Assembly: GCF_014203695.1 (NCBI RefSeq) | Contig: NZ_JACHJO010000007.1 | Location: forward strand, 172,302-236,301 | Direction: 5' to 3' | DNA: 64,000 nucleotides | Source of the DNA: Nocardiopsis algeriensis | GTDB taxonomy: Bacteria > Actinomycetota > Actinomycetes > Streptosporangiales > Streptosporangiaceae | Shown: positions 1 through 10,073 of the stretch, piece by piece | Numbering within the stretch: position 1 is the first letter of the stretch | How the letters are laid out: each line of letters opens with the position of its first letter | The notes under the pieces: generated by a model | The model's input: only the letters and a program-made list of their open reading frames with translations | Databases searched by the model: none | Told to the model about the DNA's origin: nothing | Made by a program: the position numbers and the translations under genes

Positions 1-371
1 GGGGAGCGGTGATCGTGGAGTTCGCCGCGGTGGTGCCGTTCCTGATGCTGTCCCTGGCACTGGTGTGGCAGGTGCTGCTGCTCGGCATCACGTCCATGTA
101 CGCGTCGCACGCCGCCTCGGAGGCGGCGCGGCAGGCGGCGGTCACACCGGACGACGCGGCGCGCATCGACGAGGAGGCGCGCAAACGGGTCCGCTCCCCG
201 TGGGACGGCGAGGACGTGATGGCGGTGGAGGTCGTCGAGCGCGGCGGGGCGCACTATGCCCGCGTCACCATGGACATGCCGGTCTTCCTGCCCGGGATGT
301 CGACTCCGTGGGGGGTCACCGGGGAGGCGCGGGTGGTCCCCGAGGTGGAGCCGCGGGGTTCGGTCGGATGA
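1..371 (+). CDS. TadE-like pseudopilin, 5' end cut by window edge
   Basis: The frame is open from the first bases and reads GAVIVEF before a hydrophobic helix, which is the TadE/Flp class III signal pattern (Gly, then Glu at +5). The in-frame GTG at 9 lies inside this motif, so the true start is very probably upstream of the window and the protein loses a short basic leader here. After the membrane helix comes a periplasm-type region of about 90 residues ending at 371. TadE proteins are minor pseudopilins placed in the membrane by the Tad secretion machine. The stop overlaps the ATG of the next gene (ATGA), indicating translational coupling. Confidence 0.85.
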   Translation, partial: GAVIVEFAAVVPFLMLSLALVWQVLLLGITSMYASHAASEAARQAAVTPDDAARIDEEARKRVRSPWDGEDVMAVEVVERGGAHYARVTMDMPVFLPGMSTPWGVTGEARVVPEVEPRGSVG

Positions 372-742
372 GCGCCGCACACCGCGTCCGGCGGCGCGAC
401 GGCGACCGGGGCGGCCCCCTGCTGGAGTTCGCCGCCGCCTTTCCCGTCCTGCTGTTCACGGCGGTCGTGGCCATCGAGGCGTTCCTGGCCTTCGTCGCCG
501 CCGAGCGGCTGGAGTCGGCGGCCCGGGCAGGGGCCCGCGTGGCGGGGAGCCAGGAACTGGCGGGCGCGGAGGCGGCCGCGCACGAGGCGCTGCCGTCCTG
601 GCTCGACGACGCCACCGTCACCAGCGGCGCCAACGGCAGCGGCGGCTTCTACGTGGAGGTGTCCCATCCGCTGCCGATCGTGTTCTCCGCCGCGGGCTTC
701 GACCTGACCGTGACACGGCGTGTGGAGATGCCCAATGTGTGA
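368..742 (+). CDS. Second TadE/TadF-like pseudopilin
   Basis: A 124-residue protein that starts at the ATG overlapping the previous stop. A short basic leader ends in DRGG, followed by PLLEF and a membrane helix (about residues 19-41). The Gly and the Glu at +5 match prepilin-peptidase class III signals. The remainder is a small extracytoplasmic domain rich in Ala, Gly and Ser. Two consecutive TadE-type genes ahead of the ATPase are usual in actinobacterial Tad clusters, where they act as minor pilus subunits or assembly priming proteins. Assignment to TadE or TadF cannot be settled by eye. Confidence 0.85.
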   Translation: MSAAHRVRRRDGDRGGPLLEFAAAFPVLLFTAVVAIEAFLAFVAAERLESAARAGARVAGSQELAGAEAAAHEALPSWLDDATVTSGANGSGGFYVEVSHPLPIVFSAAGFDLTVTRRVEMPNV

Positions 743-756
743 GGAGGGAGCCAGGT

Positions 757-2085
<1,329 letters not shown>

Positions 2086-2113
2086 ACCGCGCCCCCGACC
2101 GGAAGGAGACCCG

Positions 2114-3046
2114 GTGACCTGGCAGTTCGCGGCGATCCTCGGCGGCCTCGCCGTGGTGCTCGCACTGGTGCTGTGGGCGCTGTGGGAGTTCGCGGTCAGC
2201 GCCGAGCAGCGGCGCCTGATCGCCTCCCGCAGTGCGCTGGCCGAGGCCGAGTACCGGGCCTCCACCCCCTCGGCGCGGCTGGACGCGGCGATCCACCGGA
2301 CCCAGTGGGGGGCGCGGCTGCACCGCCGCATCACCCGCTCGGGCGCCGAGATCCGCCTGTCGACGTTCGTGGTCGGGCTCACGGGCGGATCGCTGCTGGC
2401 GGTGGTGGTGGTCTGGCAGGTGCTGGCGCCGTTCTTCGGGCTGCTGGCGGCGGCCGGGGTGGCGTTCCTGTTCTTCTCCTACCTCAACCGCGCCCAGGCC
2501 AAGCGCCGCGAGGAGTTCACGGCCCAGCTCCCGGACCTGGCGCGGGTGCTGGGCAACGCGACCTCCGCCGGGCTGGCGCTGCCGACCGCGGTGGCGATGG
2601 CCGCCGAGGAGCTCGACGGGCCCGCCGGCGAGGAGCTGGGCCGTATGGCCGAGCAGATGAAGCTGGGCGCGAGCTTCGAGGAGTCCGTGCAGGACCTGCG
2701 CGAGCGGATGCCCTCCCGTGAGCTGGGCGTGCTGCTGTCCACGCTGGTGGTGTCGTCCCGCTCGGGCGGCTCGCTGGTCACGGCGCTGCGCAACATCTCC
2801 ACCACCCTGGAGAACCGCAAGGAGACCCGCCGCGAGGTGCAGACCATCCTCAGCGAGACCACGAGCACCGTGTGGGCGCTGGGGTTCATGTCGGTGGGCG
2901 CCCTGTTCCTCATCAACGCGATCGAGCCGGGCATCATGCGCGCGATGACCACGTCGGCGGCCGGAATCGCCGTGCTGCTGGTGGTGGCCGCCCTGTTCAC
3001 CGTCGGTTTCACGCTGGTGTCCCGCATCACCAAGTTCGACCTGTAG
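2114..3046 (+). CDS. tadB: TadB-type inner-membrane platform protein
   Basis: A 310-residue polytopic protein with a type II secretion F domain. There is an N-terminal membrane helix (about residues 4-25), a central hydrophobic pair around residues 80-120, then the cytoplasmic helical F domain (about 130-250) with LPDLARVLGNATSAGLAL and SRSGGSLVTALRNIS, and two C-terminal helices. With TadC it should form the membrane platform coupled to the TadA ATPase. GTG at 2114 follows GGAAGGAGA by 5 bases; the longer upstream reading lies inside tadA. It is spaced 28 bases from tadA. Confidence 0.93.
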   Translation: MTWQFAAILGGLAVVLALVLWALWEFAVSAEQRRLIASRSALAEAEYRASTPSARLDAAIHRTQWGARLHRRITRSGAEIRLSTFVVGLTGGSLLAVVVVWQVLAPFFGLLAAAGVAFLFFSYLNRAQAKRREEFTAQLPDLARVLGNATSAGLALPTAVAMAAEELDGPAGEELGRMAEQMKLGASFEESVQDLRERMPSRELGVLLSTLVVSSRSGGSLVTALRNISTTLENRKETRREVQTILSETTSTVWALGFMSVGALFLINAIEPGIMRAMTTSAAGIAVLLVVAALFTVGFTLVSRITKFDL

Positions 3047-3059
3047 GAGCGACCCCCCG

Positions 3060-3971
3060 ATGAGTGCCCTCCCCCTGCTGGTCCCGGCCCTGCTGTCGCT
3101 GGCCGCCGCGCTGCTCGTACCGGTGGCCGTGCGCGGCCTGTACCTGGTGCTGTCGCAGTCCCGGCTGCGGGTGGCCGGTACGGGTGTGCACCCGCCCAGG
3201 ACGCGGGAGGAGCAGACCTTCTTCCTGCACCGGATCACCGAGGCGATCGGCCGCCCGTTCGCGGGCGCGCTGGCGGGGGCGCTGGGTGAGGCGCGGCTGG
3301 TGTCGGTGGGACGGCGCATCGAGGCGGCCGGCCGCCCCGACGGTCTCTCCGTGGAGCGCTACCTGCGGCGCAAGGTCGGCGAGGTCGCGCTGTACGGCGC
3401 GGTGGGTGTGCTGATGTTCGCGGTCGGGAACCCGCTCATCGGCCTGGTCGTGCTGGCGTTCACGGCTCTGACCGACCTCGACCTGTACGTCCGGACCCAG
3501 GAGCGGGCCGACAAGGTGCAGTCGCAGCTGCCCGACTTCCTGGATGTGCTCGCGGTGACGGTGAGCGCGGGCCTGTCGTTCCGCTCGGCGCTGTCGCGGG
3601 TGGCCGAGTCGATGCCGGGGGTGCTCGCCGACGAGTTCACGCTCGCCCTGCGGCAGATGGACCTGGGCACGCCCCGGCGCGAGGCGTTCGAGATGCTGCG
3701 CCGCCGCAACCGCAACGAGTCGCTGAGCAAGTTCGTGACGGCGATCCAGCAGGCCGAGGAGCTGGGGGCGCCGCTGAGCGACACCCTCGTCAACATCAGC
3801 CAGGACATGCGCCGTGCCGACGCCCAGTACATGCGCCGCAAGGCCCAGCGCCTCAATCCGCGCGTGACGATGGTGACGGCGGTGACGCTGCTGCCGGGGC
3901 TGCTGCTGCTCATCGTCGGGTCGATGTTCCTGGGCACCGAGGTCGATCTCGGCGTCATCCTGGGCGACTGA
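3060..3971 (+). CDS. tadC: TadC-type inner-membrane platform protein
   Basis: A 303-residue second F-domain platform protein, paired with TadB. An N-terminal helix (about 3-25) leads to a hydrophobic pair around residues 110-140. The F domain then shows LPDFLDVLAVTVSAGLSFRSAL and IQQAEELGAPLSDTL, and a C-terminal helix is near 280-297. Only 13 bases separate it from tadB, so both are in one transcript. The strong hairpin directly after the stop marks the operon end. No prepilin peptidase, TadZ or RcpC-like gene follows. Confidence 0.93.
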   Translation: MSALPLLVPALLSLAAALLVPVAVRGLYLVLSQSRLRVAGTGVHPPRTREEQTFFLHRITEAIGRPFAGALAGALGEARLVSVGRRIEAAGRPDGLSVERYLRRKVGEVALYGAVGVLMFAVGNPLIGLVVLAFTALTDLDLYVRTQERADKVQSQLPDFLDVLAVTVSAGLSFRSALSRVAESMPGVLADEFTLALRQMDLGTPRREAFEMLRRRNRNESLSKFVTAIQQAEELGAPLSDTLVNISQDMRRADAQYMRRKAQRLNPRVTMVTAVTLLPGLLLLIVGSMFLGTEVDLGVILGD

Positions 3972-4008
3972 CGCGGCCCCTCCCCCGGAGAGCCGGGGAG
4001 GGGCCGCG
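3972..4008. terminator. Terminator hairpin after tad operon
   Basis: Arms CGCGGCCCCTCCCC (3972-3985) and GGGGAGGGGCCGCG (3995-4008) are perfectly complementary with a 9-base loop. It begins at the last bases of tadC and lies between convergent genes (tadC and the protease), so it may serve both. There is no T-run, as is common in actinomycete terminators. Confidence 0.75.
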
Positions 4009-4076
4009 AGGCAGGAGAGGGTTCCGTGTGGAGGCGCGGAGCCGGGGGCTCCGCCTCCGCGGTGCCCTCGCGCGGG

Positions 4077-5852
4077 CTATCTGAGGGTGATGTTCCTGGT
4101 CGCGGTGGCGGTGGCGCCCTCGGTGTCGGTGACGGTGAGGGTCACGGTGTAGGTCCCGGCACCCGGGAAGAAGTGCCAGGGCGAGGCGCCGCTGCCGCTG
4201 GAGCCGTCGCCGAAGTTCCACGCGTAGGACGCGATCGGGGCGTCCCCGGCCTCGGAGGAGGAGGCGTTGAACTGGCACAGGCGGAAGAGGCTGTAGCAGC
4301 TGCCGGTGAAGGCGGCCGTGGGACCGGTGTGGTCGGGGGCGCCCACGGAGATCTCGGCGGTGGCGGTGTCGGTGGCGCCCGAGTCGTCGGTGACGGTGAG
4401 GGTCACGGTGTAGTCGCCCTCGGCGCCGTAGGTGTGCTCGACGGTGGCGCCGGTGCCGGTGGTGCCGTCGCCGAAGTCCCAGGACCAGCCGGTGACCGTG
4501 CCGCCGGAGGAGGACGCGGACCCGTCGAAGGCGCAGGTCAGCGTGGTGTCGTCGCAGGAGTGGGTGAGGGAGGCGACCGGACCGGCGGGCGGCGGGGCGT
4601 CGCCGTCGGCCGGGAACAGGTCGGCGTCACCGACGTCGAGCAGGGGCTCGTGGACGCCGTCGCCGGAGTCGTCGGTCCAGTCGTGGTTGCCGGCCGTGAC
4701 CAGGGTGTCGTACATGGCCATGACGCCGTTGCGGTCGGTGGGCCTGGCGTCGCCGGTGGCGAGGAGGGCCAGGCCGCCCGCGGCGTGCGGGGAGGCCATC
4801 GAGGTGCCGCTCATGCTGCCGTAGGCGCCGCCGGGCAGGGTGGAGGTGATGCAGGATCCGGGGGCCGCGATCTCCACGACCGCGCCGTAGTTGGAGAAGT
4901 AGGAGAGGGTGTCGTCGGCGTCGCCGGTGCAGCCGAGGCTGCCGCCGTTGCCGCCGGGCGCGCCGTCGGAGTCGGCCATGGAGGAGACCGTCAGCACGTC
5001 GGGGTGGTTGGCGGGGAAGAAGTTCGCCGCGTCGGTGGCGCTGTTGCCCGCGGCGACCGCGAAGGCGACGCCCGAGTCGACCGCCGAGGAGATGGCCTGG
5101 CCGAGGGCCTGGTTGCTGCAGTTCTGGCAGCCCAGGCTCATGTTGGCGACGGCGATCTCGTCGGCGTGGGCCGCCACGTGGTCGACGCCCGCCGTGATGC
5201 CGGCCAGGGAGCCGCTGCCGGAGGCGTTGAGGACCTGGACGTTCCAGATGTCGGCGCCGGGGGCCATGCCGACGACGCCCTCTCCGTTGTCGATGGCGGC
5301 GGCGCTGCCGGCGACGTGGGTGCCGTGCCCGTTGCCGTCGCTCGCGGTGTTGGGGACGCAGGTGCCGCTGGTGCAGTTGACGGAGTCCACCACGTTGAGG
5401 TCGGGGTGGGAGCCGTCGACGCCGGTGTCGAGGACCGCGATGGCGACGTCGGGCACGTAGTCGGCCTGGCCGTTGATCGCCAGGTTCGGGTTGTCGGGGG
5501 CGAAGGTGCGGGAGATCCCGTCGGGCACGTCCTGGTCGAAGGCGTGGACGGGCTGGTCCTCCTGGACGAAGGCGACGTCGGGGTCGAGGAGGAGGTCGGA
5601 GGCCTCGGCGGCGGTCATCTCCGCGGCGTAGCCGGTGAGGGCGTGCTCGTAGACGCCGATCGGGTCGTCGTCATTGCGTTCGGCGACCTCGTCGGGGGCG
5701 GCCGACTCGTCCAGGACGACGATGTAGGTGCGCTCGGTGGTGTCGGTGGTGTCGAGGAAGCCGGGGACCTCCTCGGCGAGGGCAGGGGGGGCGAGCATGA
5801 CGGGCAGCAGGGCGAAGGCCGCTGCGGCCGCGCCCAGTGTGCTCTTGCGCAT
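4077..5852 (-). CDS. Secreted S8 subtilisin-like protease with two PKD domains
   Basis: A 591-residue exported serine protease. Signal peptide residues 1-26 (MRKS start, cleavage after ALA) precede an I9 inhibitor propeptide (about 40-105). The S8 domain follows (about 130-375), with Asp142 in LDTGVD, His176 in GHGTH, Asn270 in AAGN and Ser351 in GTSMASPH. Two PKD beta-sandwich domains (about 425-510 and 515-591) each carry the DFGDG/NFGDG signature. The full catalytic triad is present, so it should be active outside the cell, with PKD domains typically aiding binding to polymers. The start was placed at the MRKS methionine because it begins a clean signal peptide; an in-frame ATG 17 codons upstream would add a Pro/Arg-rich stretch. 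Confidence 0.94.
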   Translation of the reverse strand: MRKSTLGAAAAAFALLPVMLAPPALAEEVPGFLDTTDTTERTYIVVLDESAAPDEVAERNDDDPIGVYEHALTGYAAEMTAAEASDLLLDPDVAFVQEDQPVHAFDQDVPDGISRTFAPDNPNLAINGQADYVPDVAIAVLDTGVDGSHPDLNVVDSVNCTSGTCVPNTASDGNGHGTHVAGSAAAIDNGEGVVGMAPGADIWNVQVLNASGSGSLAGITAGVDHVAAHADEIAVANMSLGCQNCSNQALGQAISSAVDSGVAFAVAAGNSATDAANFFPANHPDVLTVSSMADSDGAPGGNGGSLGCTGDADDTLSYFSNYGAVVEIAAPGSCITSTLPGGAYGSMSGTSMASPHAAGGLALLATGDARPTDRNGVMAMYDTLVTAGNHDWTDDSGDGVHEPLLDVGDADLFPADGDAPPPAGPVASLTHSCDDTTLTCAFDGSASSSGGTVTGWSWDFGDGTTGTGATVEHTYGAEGDYTVTLTVTDDSGATDTATAEISVGAPDHTGPTAAFTGSCYSLFRLCQFNASSSEAGDAPIASYAWNFGDGSSGSGASPWHFFPGAGTYTVTLTVTDTEGATATATRNITLR

Positions 5853-5940
5853 GTACCGGTGAACCCTTCGGGGGGCGACGGGGGGACGGGGGAGGGTGGC
5901 CACCCGGCATCATCTTCCGTTGCGGACGGAGTCCCGGCAA

Positions 5941-5957
5941 TACGTGGTCGCCACGTA
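5941..5957. promoter_or_regulatory. Perfect inverted repeat upstream of protease
   Basis: TACGTGG-tcg-CCACGTA is a perfect 7+3+7 palindrome centred about 97 bases before the protease start codon. Its symmetry and position suit an operator for a dimeric regulator. No cognate regulator is adjacent, and it could be chance. Confidence 0.4.
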
Positions 5958-6090
5958 AGTTCACCGATACGGGAGGGGGCTACGGAGGTGCTGTGGAGCA
6001 CCTACCGAGGCCGGTCCGGAGCTTCCCGGACCCCGCCCCGGAGACGACCCCCGGGGCGGGGCACCGGCGCCGACCGGCGGGAAAGCTGCA

Positions 6091-6240
6091 GCCGTCAGGC
6101 CGTCGATCGAGGGCGGTGGTGGGCGACGGGCAAGAAGGCTACGGCCGTCAGGCCGTCGATTGAGGGCGGTGGTGGGCGACGGGCAAGAAGGCTGCGGCCG
6201 TCAGGCCGTCGGTTGAGGGTGGTGGGGGGTGACGGGCGGG
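6091..6240. repeat. 53-bp tandem repeat, nearly three copies
   Basis: Copies begin at 6091, 6144 and 6197, each opening GCCGTCAGGCCGTCG. The first two are almost identical; the third is diverged and contains the stop codon and last codons of the deazaflavin/hemerythrin gene. A partial further copy is suggested just before 6091. The array looks like repeated duplication of that gene's 3' end. Each unit carries the equivalent stop triplet on the minus strand. Confidence 0.85.
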
Positions 6241-7163
6241 AAGGGGATGGCTTCCAGCGTCGGCAGCAGCGTGGCCTCCTCGTGGTCCAGGTGCTCTTCC
6301 AGTTCCCGGGTCATCCGGTCCAGTTCGGCGCGGAAGGCGTCCGGGTCGGCGGTGGCCAGCTCGCCCAGGAGCGCCTCCAGTTCGCGGCGGATGCGGTCGA
6401 CCACCACGTGCTCCTCCGAGAGCCGGCGCAGGGTGTCGGCCAGGTGCGGGTTCTGCTCCGCCAGGACGGGGAACATGGACTCCTCGCCGGTGTGGTGGAA
6501 GTGCAGGGACTCGCAGAAGGCCAGGCAGTGCTGGCGGATCTGGAGGGTGAGCCCGGGCTGGGGCACGGTGCCCTCCCGGGCGGCCCGCGCGTCGCGTTCG
6601 GCGAGGTAGGCGTCCGCCTCCTGGCGGACGCGGTCCAGCTGACCGCGCAGCCAGCGGTGGATCTCCACGAGCTTCTCCGCCAGGTTCTCGGCCTCCTTCG
6701 CGCCTTCGTCCTCGTGGACGCGGTCGAGCGCGACCACCGGCAGGATCCGCTCCGTTCCGGCCTGGTAGTCGCCGTAGCCGGGGGCCGCCTCGACGCACGC
6801 GGCGAAGAGGCGGTCGCGCTCGTCCCCCTCGGTGGGCACCGCGACGGCGTCGAACACCTCGCTGCCCAGCTCCACCCGCACCATCGGCCGGGCGAGCACG
6901 TTGCGGTACCAGTCGGGGTGGCGGTCGGAGCCGCCGGCCGAGGCGACGACCAGGAGGCGTCCCTCGGCGCGGACCCAGCCGAGCGGCGTGGTGTGCTCAC
7001 GGCCGCTGCGGGCGCCGACCGTGGTGAGCAGCAGAAGGTCGCCCCCCTCGAACATGCCGCCGACGCGGCCGCCGTTGGCGCGGAACTCCTCCACCACGGG
7101 AAGGTTGAAGTCGCTCACGTGCGGTGCGTCGCCGGGGCCGGACCGGGCGTTGGTTTCGGACAC
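6201..7163 (-). CDS. Deazaflavin-dependent nitroreductase/hemerythrin fusion
   Basis: A 320-residue two-domain protein. Residues about 15-145 match the DUF385/Ddn-type deazaflavin (F420)-dependent nitroreductase family: LLLLTTVGARSGREHTTPLGW, HPDWYRNVLARP and an acidic C-terminal strand. Residues about 160-305 are a hemerythrin-like four-helix domain with His/Glu ligands in HFHHTGEE, EEH and HLDHEE. Such a pairing suggests an oxygen- or redox-responsive oxidoreductase; the substrate is unknown. GTG at 7163 was chosen because GAGGAGA lies 5-6 bases upstream; a longer ATG reading begins in non-conserved sequence. The last codons lie in the 53-bp tandem repeat. Confidence 0.88.
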   Translation of the reverse strand: MSETNARSGPGDAPHVSDFNLPVVEEFRANGGRVGGMFEGGDLLLLTTVGARSGREHTTPLGWVRAEGRLLVVASAGGSDRHPDWYRNVLARPMVRVELGSEVFDAVAVPTEGDERDRLFAACVEAAPGYGDYQAGTERILPVVALDRVHEDEGAKEAENLAEKLVEIHRWLRGQLDRVRQEADAYLAERDARAAREGTVPQPGLTLQIRQHCLAFCESLHFHHTGEESMFPVLAEQNPHLADTLRRLSEEHVVVDRIRRELEALLGELATADPDAFRAELDRMTRELEEHLDHEEATLLPTLEAIPFPPVTPHHPQPTA

Positions 7164-7568
7164 AGGAATCTCCTCGGTGATCGGTGTGCGGCCGTCCCCG
7201 AGGGATCCCCGGCGGTGCGCGGGCACGCGCAGGCGTCGGGGTCACAGGACACGAAGGGCCCGCGGACACGGCGGAGCCGGGAGGGCGGGGAGGCCGCAGA
7301 GCATTCGGTTTCCACGGGACCCGTCAGGGCCCCGGAGGCGCTCGGCGGGTCCTCGGCTGCGGAGGAGGGCCGGCGCGGGGCGTGCTCAGATGCGGTGCGC
7401 GGTGTGTGTGCTCACAGGTCGCTCCCCGGACATGTCAGGGTGCCTCCATACCGGCCGACCGGCCCACTGCTCTTGGTCGGTGGTACGTGACACGGCGTCG
7501 AGAGTATCCCCGGGGCGCCGATGCCGTCCACATCCAGGAGTGGCCGCATCCGGCCCCGGGGGCCGCGC
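7164..7568. other. Intergenic, no gene seen
   Basis: About 405 bases between two minus-strand genes. It must hold the promoter of the oxidoreductase gene and the end of the kinase transcript. No convincing hairpin, promoter or small gene was recognised. Confidence 0.5.
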
Positions 7569-9599
7569 TCAGGTCCCGGGGAGGGGGTGTGCGGCGATGT
7601 CCTCGACGGCCGGGATCCCCGGGTCCACCTCCGTGTCGATGCCCACGAACGTGTACAGCGTGTACCAGTACTCCGGCGAGGCTCCGAGGAAGACCTCCGG
7701 GGGCTCCTCCGCCAGCGGCCGCCCTCCCAGAGGGGGTCCGCCCGGCGCGGACTCGGTGGCGAAGGCCAGCGGGACGCCGTCCTCGGTGGCCACGAGCGTG
7801 AACCGCGCCTCCGTACCGGTGTCGGAGGCGGGAAGGCTCCCCTCGATCCGGATCGCGGGCACCTCGTCGGGCGGGTCCTCCCCCGCCAGGTGGCCGTAGG
7901 CGTCCTGGGCCGGCACCGGCGCGGTGTGGACGGCCTCCTCCTCCGCGGTGATCTCGCCCTCCTGGGCGGCGCGGACGAGCGGCCGGAGGATCTGTTCGGG
8001 GTCGAAGGCCTCCTCGTCGGCCTCGGGCCCGGCGGGTGCCCACGTGGCGGGGCCGTTCCAGGCGGTGCCCTCGGCGCGCAGCAGCTGCCCGTCGGCCAGT
8101 GCGAGGTCGCTGACCCGGGAGCCGCTGACGGTGCCGACCCAGCGCAGCGCCTCGGGCTCGGCCCGGTAGAGGATGCGTTCGTTGAGGGTAGGAGTGAGGC
8201 CGGTGTCCGCCGGCAGCGGCTGCCCGTAGCCCTCGCCGTTGCCCGCGTGGGTGAGGACGGTCATCTCCAGGGACCGCGCCTCCAGGAGGCGCTCCGCGGA
8301 CGCCGCCACCAGGTCGGCTCCGGACAGGGGGCCGGCGTCGGGCCCCGAGGCGTCGTCGGTCTCCTCCTCGGGGGTCTGCGACACGGGTTCGACGTCCTCG
8401 GCCAGGGCGTCGAACAGGGCGTAGCCGCCGCCCGCGACAACGGTGAACCCCAGGCAGCCGAGAAGGCCCAGGACGAGGACGCGGCCCGCAGCCGAGGTCT
8501 TGCGGTGGCGGGACCGGCGGGGCGCGGCGGGCGCCCGGTCCTCCTCGGGAGCCGGTTCGGGGGTCGGCTCCGGGCTCTCCGGGGGAGAAGCGGCGGCGCG
8601 CAGGTGCTGCACCGCGACGCGGTTCTCCGGAACCCAGACCGACTCCCCCGCGGCGGCTGCCGCCTCGTCGAGCGCGTAGGCCGCGGCGACCCAGCGCTCG
8701 GGCTGGTGCCAGCGGGTGTCGACGCGGGGCCAGAACGCGCGGGTGTAGCCGCGCAGCAGTTCCGGCCAGGTGTTGCGGGTGGCGCTCTCGTCGGCGCCCA
8801 GGAGCAGCAGGCACATCAGGAACACCTCCTCCGCGGAGGGGCGGCAGGCGGGGTCGGCGTCCAGTGCGCGCTCCAGCACGCCCCCCAGGTCCGGGGGCAG
8901 CGCGGACAGGTCGACGCCCTGTTCCCGCGCCCGCCAGGCCGCCTCGTAGAGGGGCGCCCGCCCGCCGAGCGGTTCGCGGCCGGTCGCGGCGTAGGCCACC
9001 AGGCACGCCCAGGAGAAGACGTCGGAGCGCGGGTCGGGCCGCGCCCCCTCGTAGCGTTCGGGGGCCAGCCAGCCGATGCGGCCCTCGGGTTCGGCGGCGG
9101 TGCCGTCGTCGACGCGGCGGGCGATGCCGTAGTCGACGACCCGGGGTCCGTCGGAGGTGACCAGCACGTTCTCGGGGACGATGTCTCCGTGCGCGGTGTC
9201 GGTCCCGTGCATCACGGCCAGGGCCTCGGCGGTCCCCGCCGCCAGGACCAGGAGCGCCTTCCCGGCGAGGGCGCCCCGTGTGCGGACGTGTTCACCCAGG
9301 TCCGGGGCGGGGCGGTAGGCGACGGCGGCCCACGGCCGGCCCCGGTGGACACCGCTGTCCACGGGCCCCAGCACGAGGCCTCCGGTGTCGGGGGTCTCGC
9401 CGCGGCGGCCGGCCCCGGGCACCTCCCGGACGCCGGCGACCCTGAGGGCGAGGGGTTCTCCCCGGGGTGACACGGCGGCGTGGACGACACCGGAGCCGGC
9501 GTCGGCGAGCCGGCCGATCAACCGGTGCGGGCCGACCCACACGGGGTCGCTGTCGGCGAGAGGACGGACGTGGGGCGGGAGTGCGACTTCAGGGGGCAT
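7569..9599 (-). CDS. Membrane Ser/Thr kinase-like protein, probable pseudokinase
   Basis: A 676-residue protein with an N-terminal kinase fold (about 15-275), a Pro/Glu linker, one membrane helix (about 373-397) and an extracytoplasmic domain. Key catalytic positions are altered. The VAIK lysine position reads ALRV (Arg53), the catalytic loop reads HGDIVPEN (137-144, so the HRDLKPEN Lys is Val), and DFG reads DYG (156-158). Asp139 and Asn144 remain. The external region (AERLLEARSLEMTV onward) looks like an LppX/LolA-type beta domain, as in the protein at 22366-23196. ATG 9599 follows AGGAGAG. Likely role: sensing at the envelope, with weak or no kinase activity. Confidence 0.85.
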   Translation of the reverse strand: MPPEVALPPHVRPLADSDPVWVGPHRLIGRLADAGSGVVHAAVSPRGEPLALRVAGVREVPGAGRRGETPDTGGLVLGPVDSGVHRGRPWAAVAYRPAPDLGEHVRTRGALAGKALLVLAAGTAEALAVMHGTDTAHGDIVPENVLVTSDGPRVVDYGIARRVDDGTAAEPEGRIGWLAPERYEGARPDPRSDVFSWACLVAYAATGREPLGGRAPLYEAAWRAREQGVDLSALPPDLGGVLERALDADPACRPSAEEVFLMCLLLLGADESATRNTWPELLRGYTRAFWPRVDTRWHQPERWVAAAYALDEAAAAAGESVWVPENRVAVQHLRAAASPPESPEPTPEPAPEEDRAPAAPRRSRHRKTSAAGRVLVLGLLGCLGFTVVAGGGYALFDALAEDVEPVSQTPEEETDDASGPDAGPLSGADLVAASAERLLEARSLEMTVLTHAGNGEGYGQPLPADTGLTPTLNERILYRAEPEALRWVGTVSGSRVSDLALADGQLLRAEGTAWNGPATWAPAGPEADEEAFDPEQILRPLVRAAQEGEITAEEEAVHTAPVPAQDAYGHLAGEDPPDEVPAIRIEGSLPASDTGTEARFTLVATEDGVPLAFATESAPGGPPLGGRPLAEEPPEVFLGASPEYWYTLYTFVGIDTEVDPGIPAVEDIAAHPLPGT

Positions 9600-10073
9600 G
9601 GGGCCGGCTTTCCACTCTCCTGGGGCGGGGCGCTGTGTCCTCCTCACGGCCCAGGCTCGCGAATGTGGCGAGTTTCGAAAGTACATCCCCGACATAGCCG
9701 GTGCCACCCGGACGCATGTTTCGGACACGGACAGAAGCGGCCGGTCGGGGCACCTCGTACTCCTGGTGCGCAAAGGGAGGGGAGAGGCGGCTCCTCGCCT
9801 CTTCCCTCCTCCTTCTCTCGAACACTCCGGAGCGGGAAGGCGGCGGATGCCTCCGGCGGGGCGACGCGCCGCTCCTCCGGAGGGCGCGGTGCACCGGTTA
9901 CCTCCCCTTCGAGGCTTGTGCCCCACCGCTTTTCCCTGCGGCTTGCCGCAACCACCCGCGCCGTGCCCGCCGGTCCCCTACTGTGGGGGCTGCGGAACCC
10001 CTCCGGGCCCCGGCGGGGCCCGACCGGGTACCGACCGCTGCCGGGCGGGCGGCGCTCCGTTCCCCTCTCACTC
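9600..10073. other. Intergenic, no gene seen
   Basis: About 470 bases between the kinase start and the ArsR stop, both on the minus strand. It should contain the kinase promoter. It has several G+C-rich self-complementary patches but no feature that can be named with confidence. Confidence 0.5.

Noticed and set aside
6091..6240. Possible CRISPR array
   Set aside because: The repeats are directly abutting with no unique spacers, and no cas genes are present.
4026..7490. A plus-strand open frame of over 1,100 codons opposite the protease and oxidoreductase
   Set aside because: It is antisense to two clear genes, is composed of low-complexity Gly/Val/Ala repeats, and has no domain motif. It is a G+C-bias shadow.
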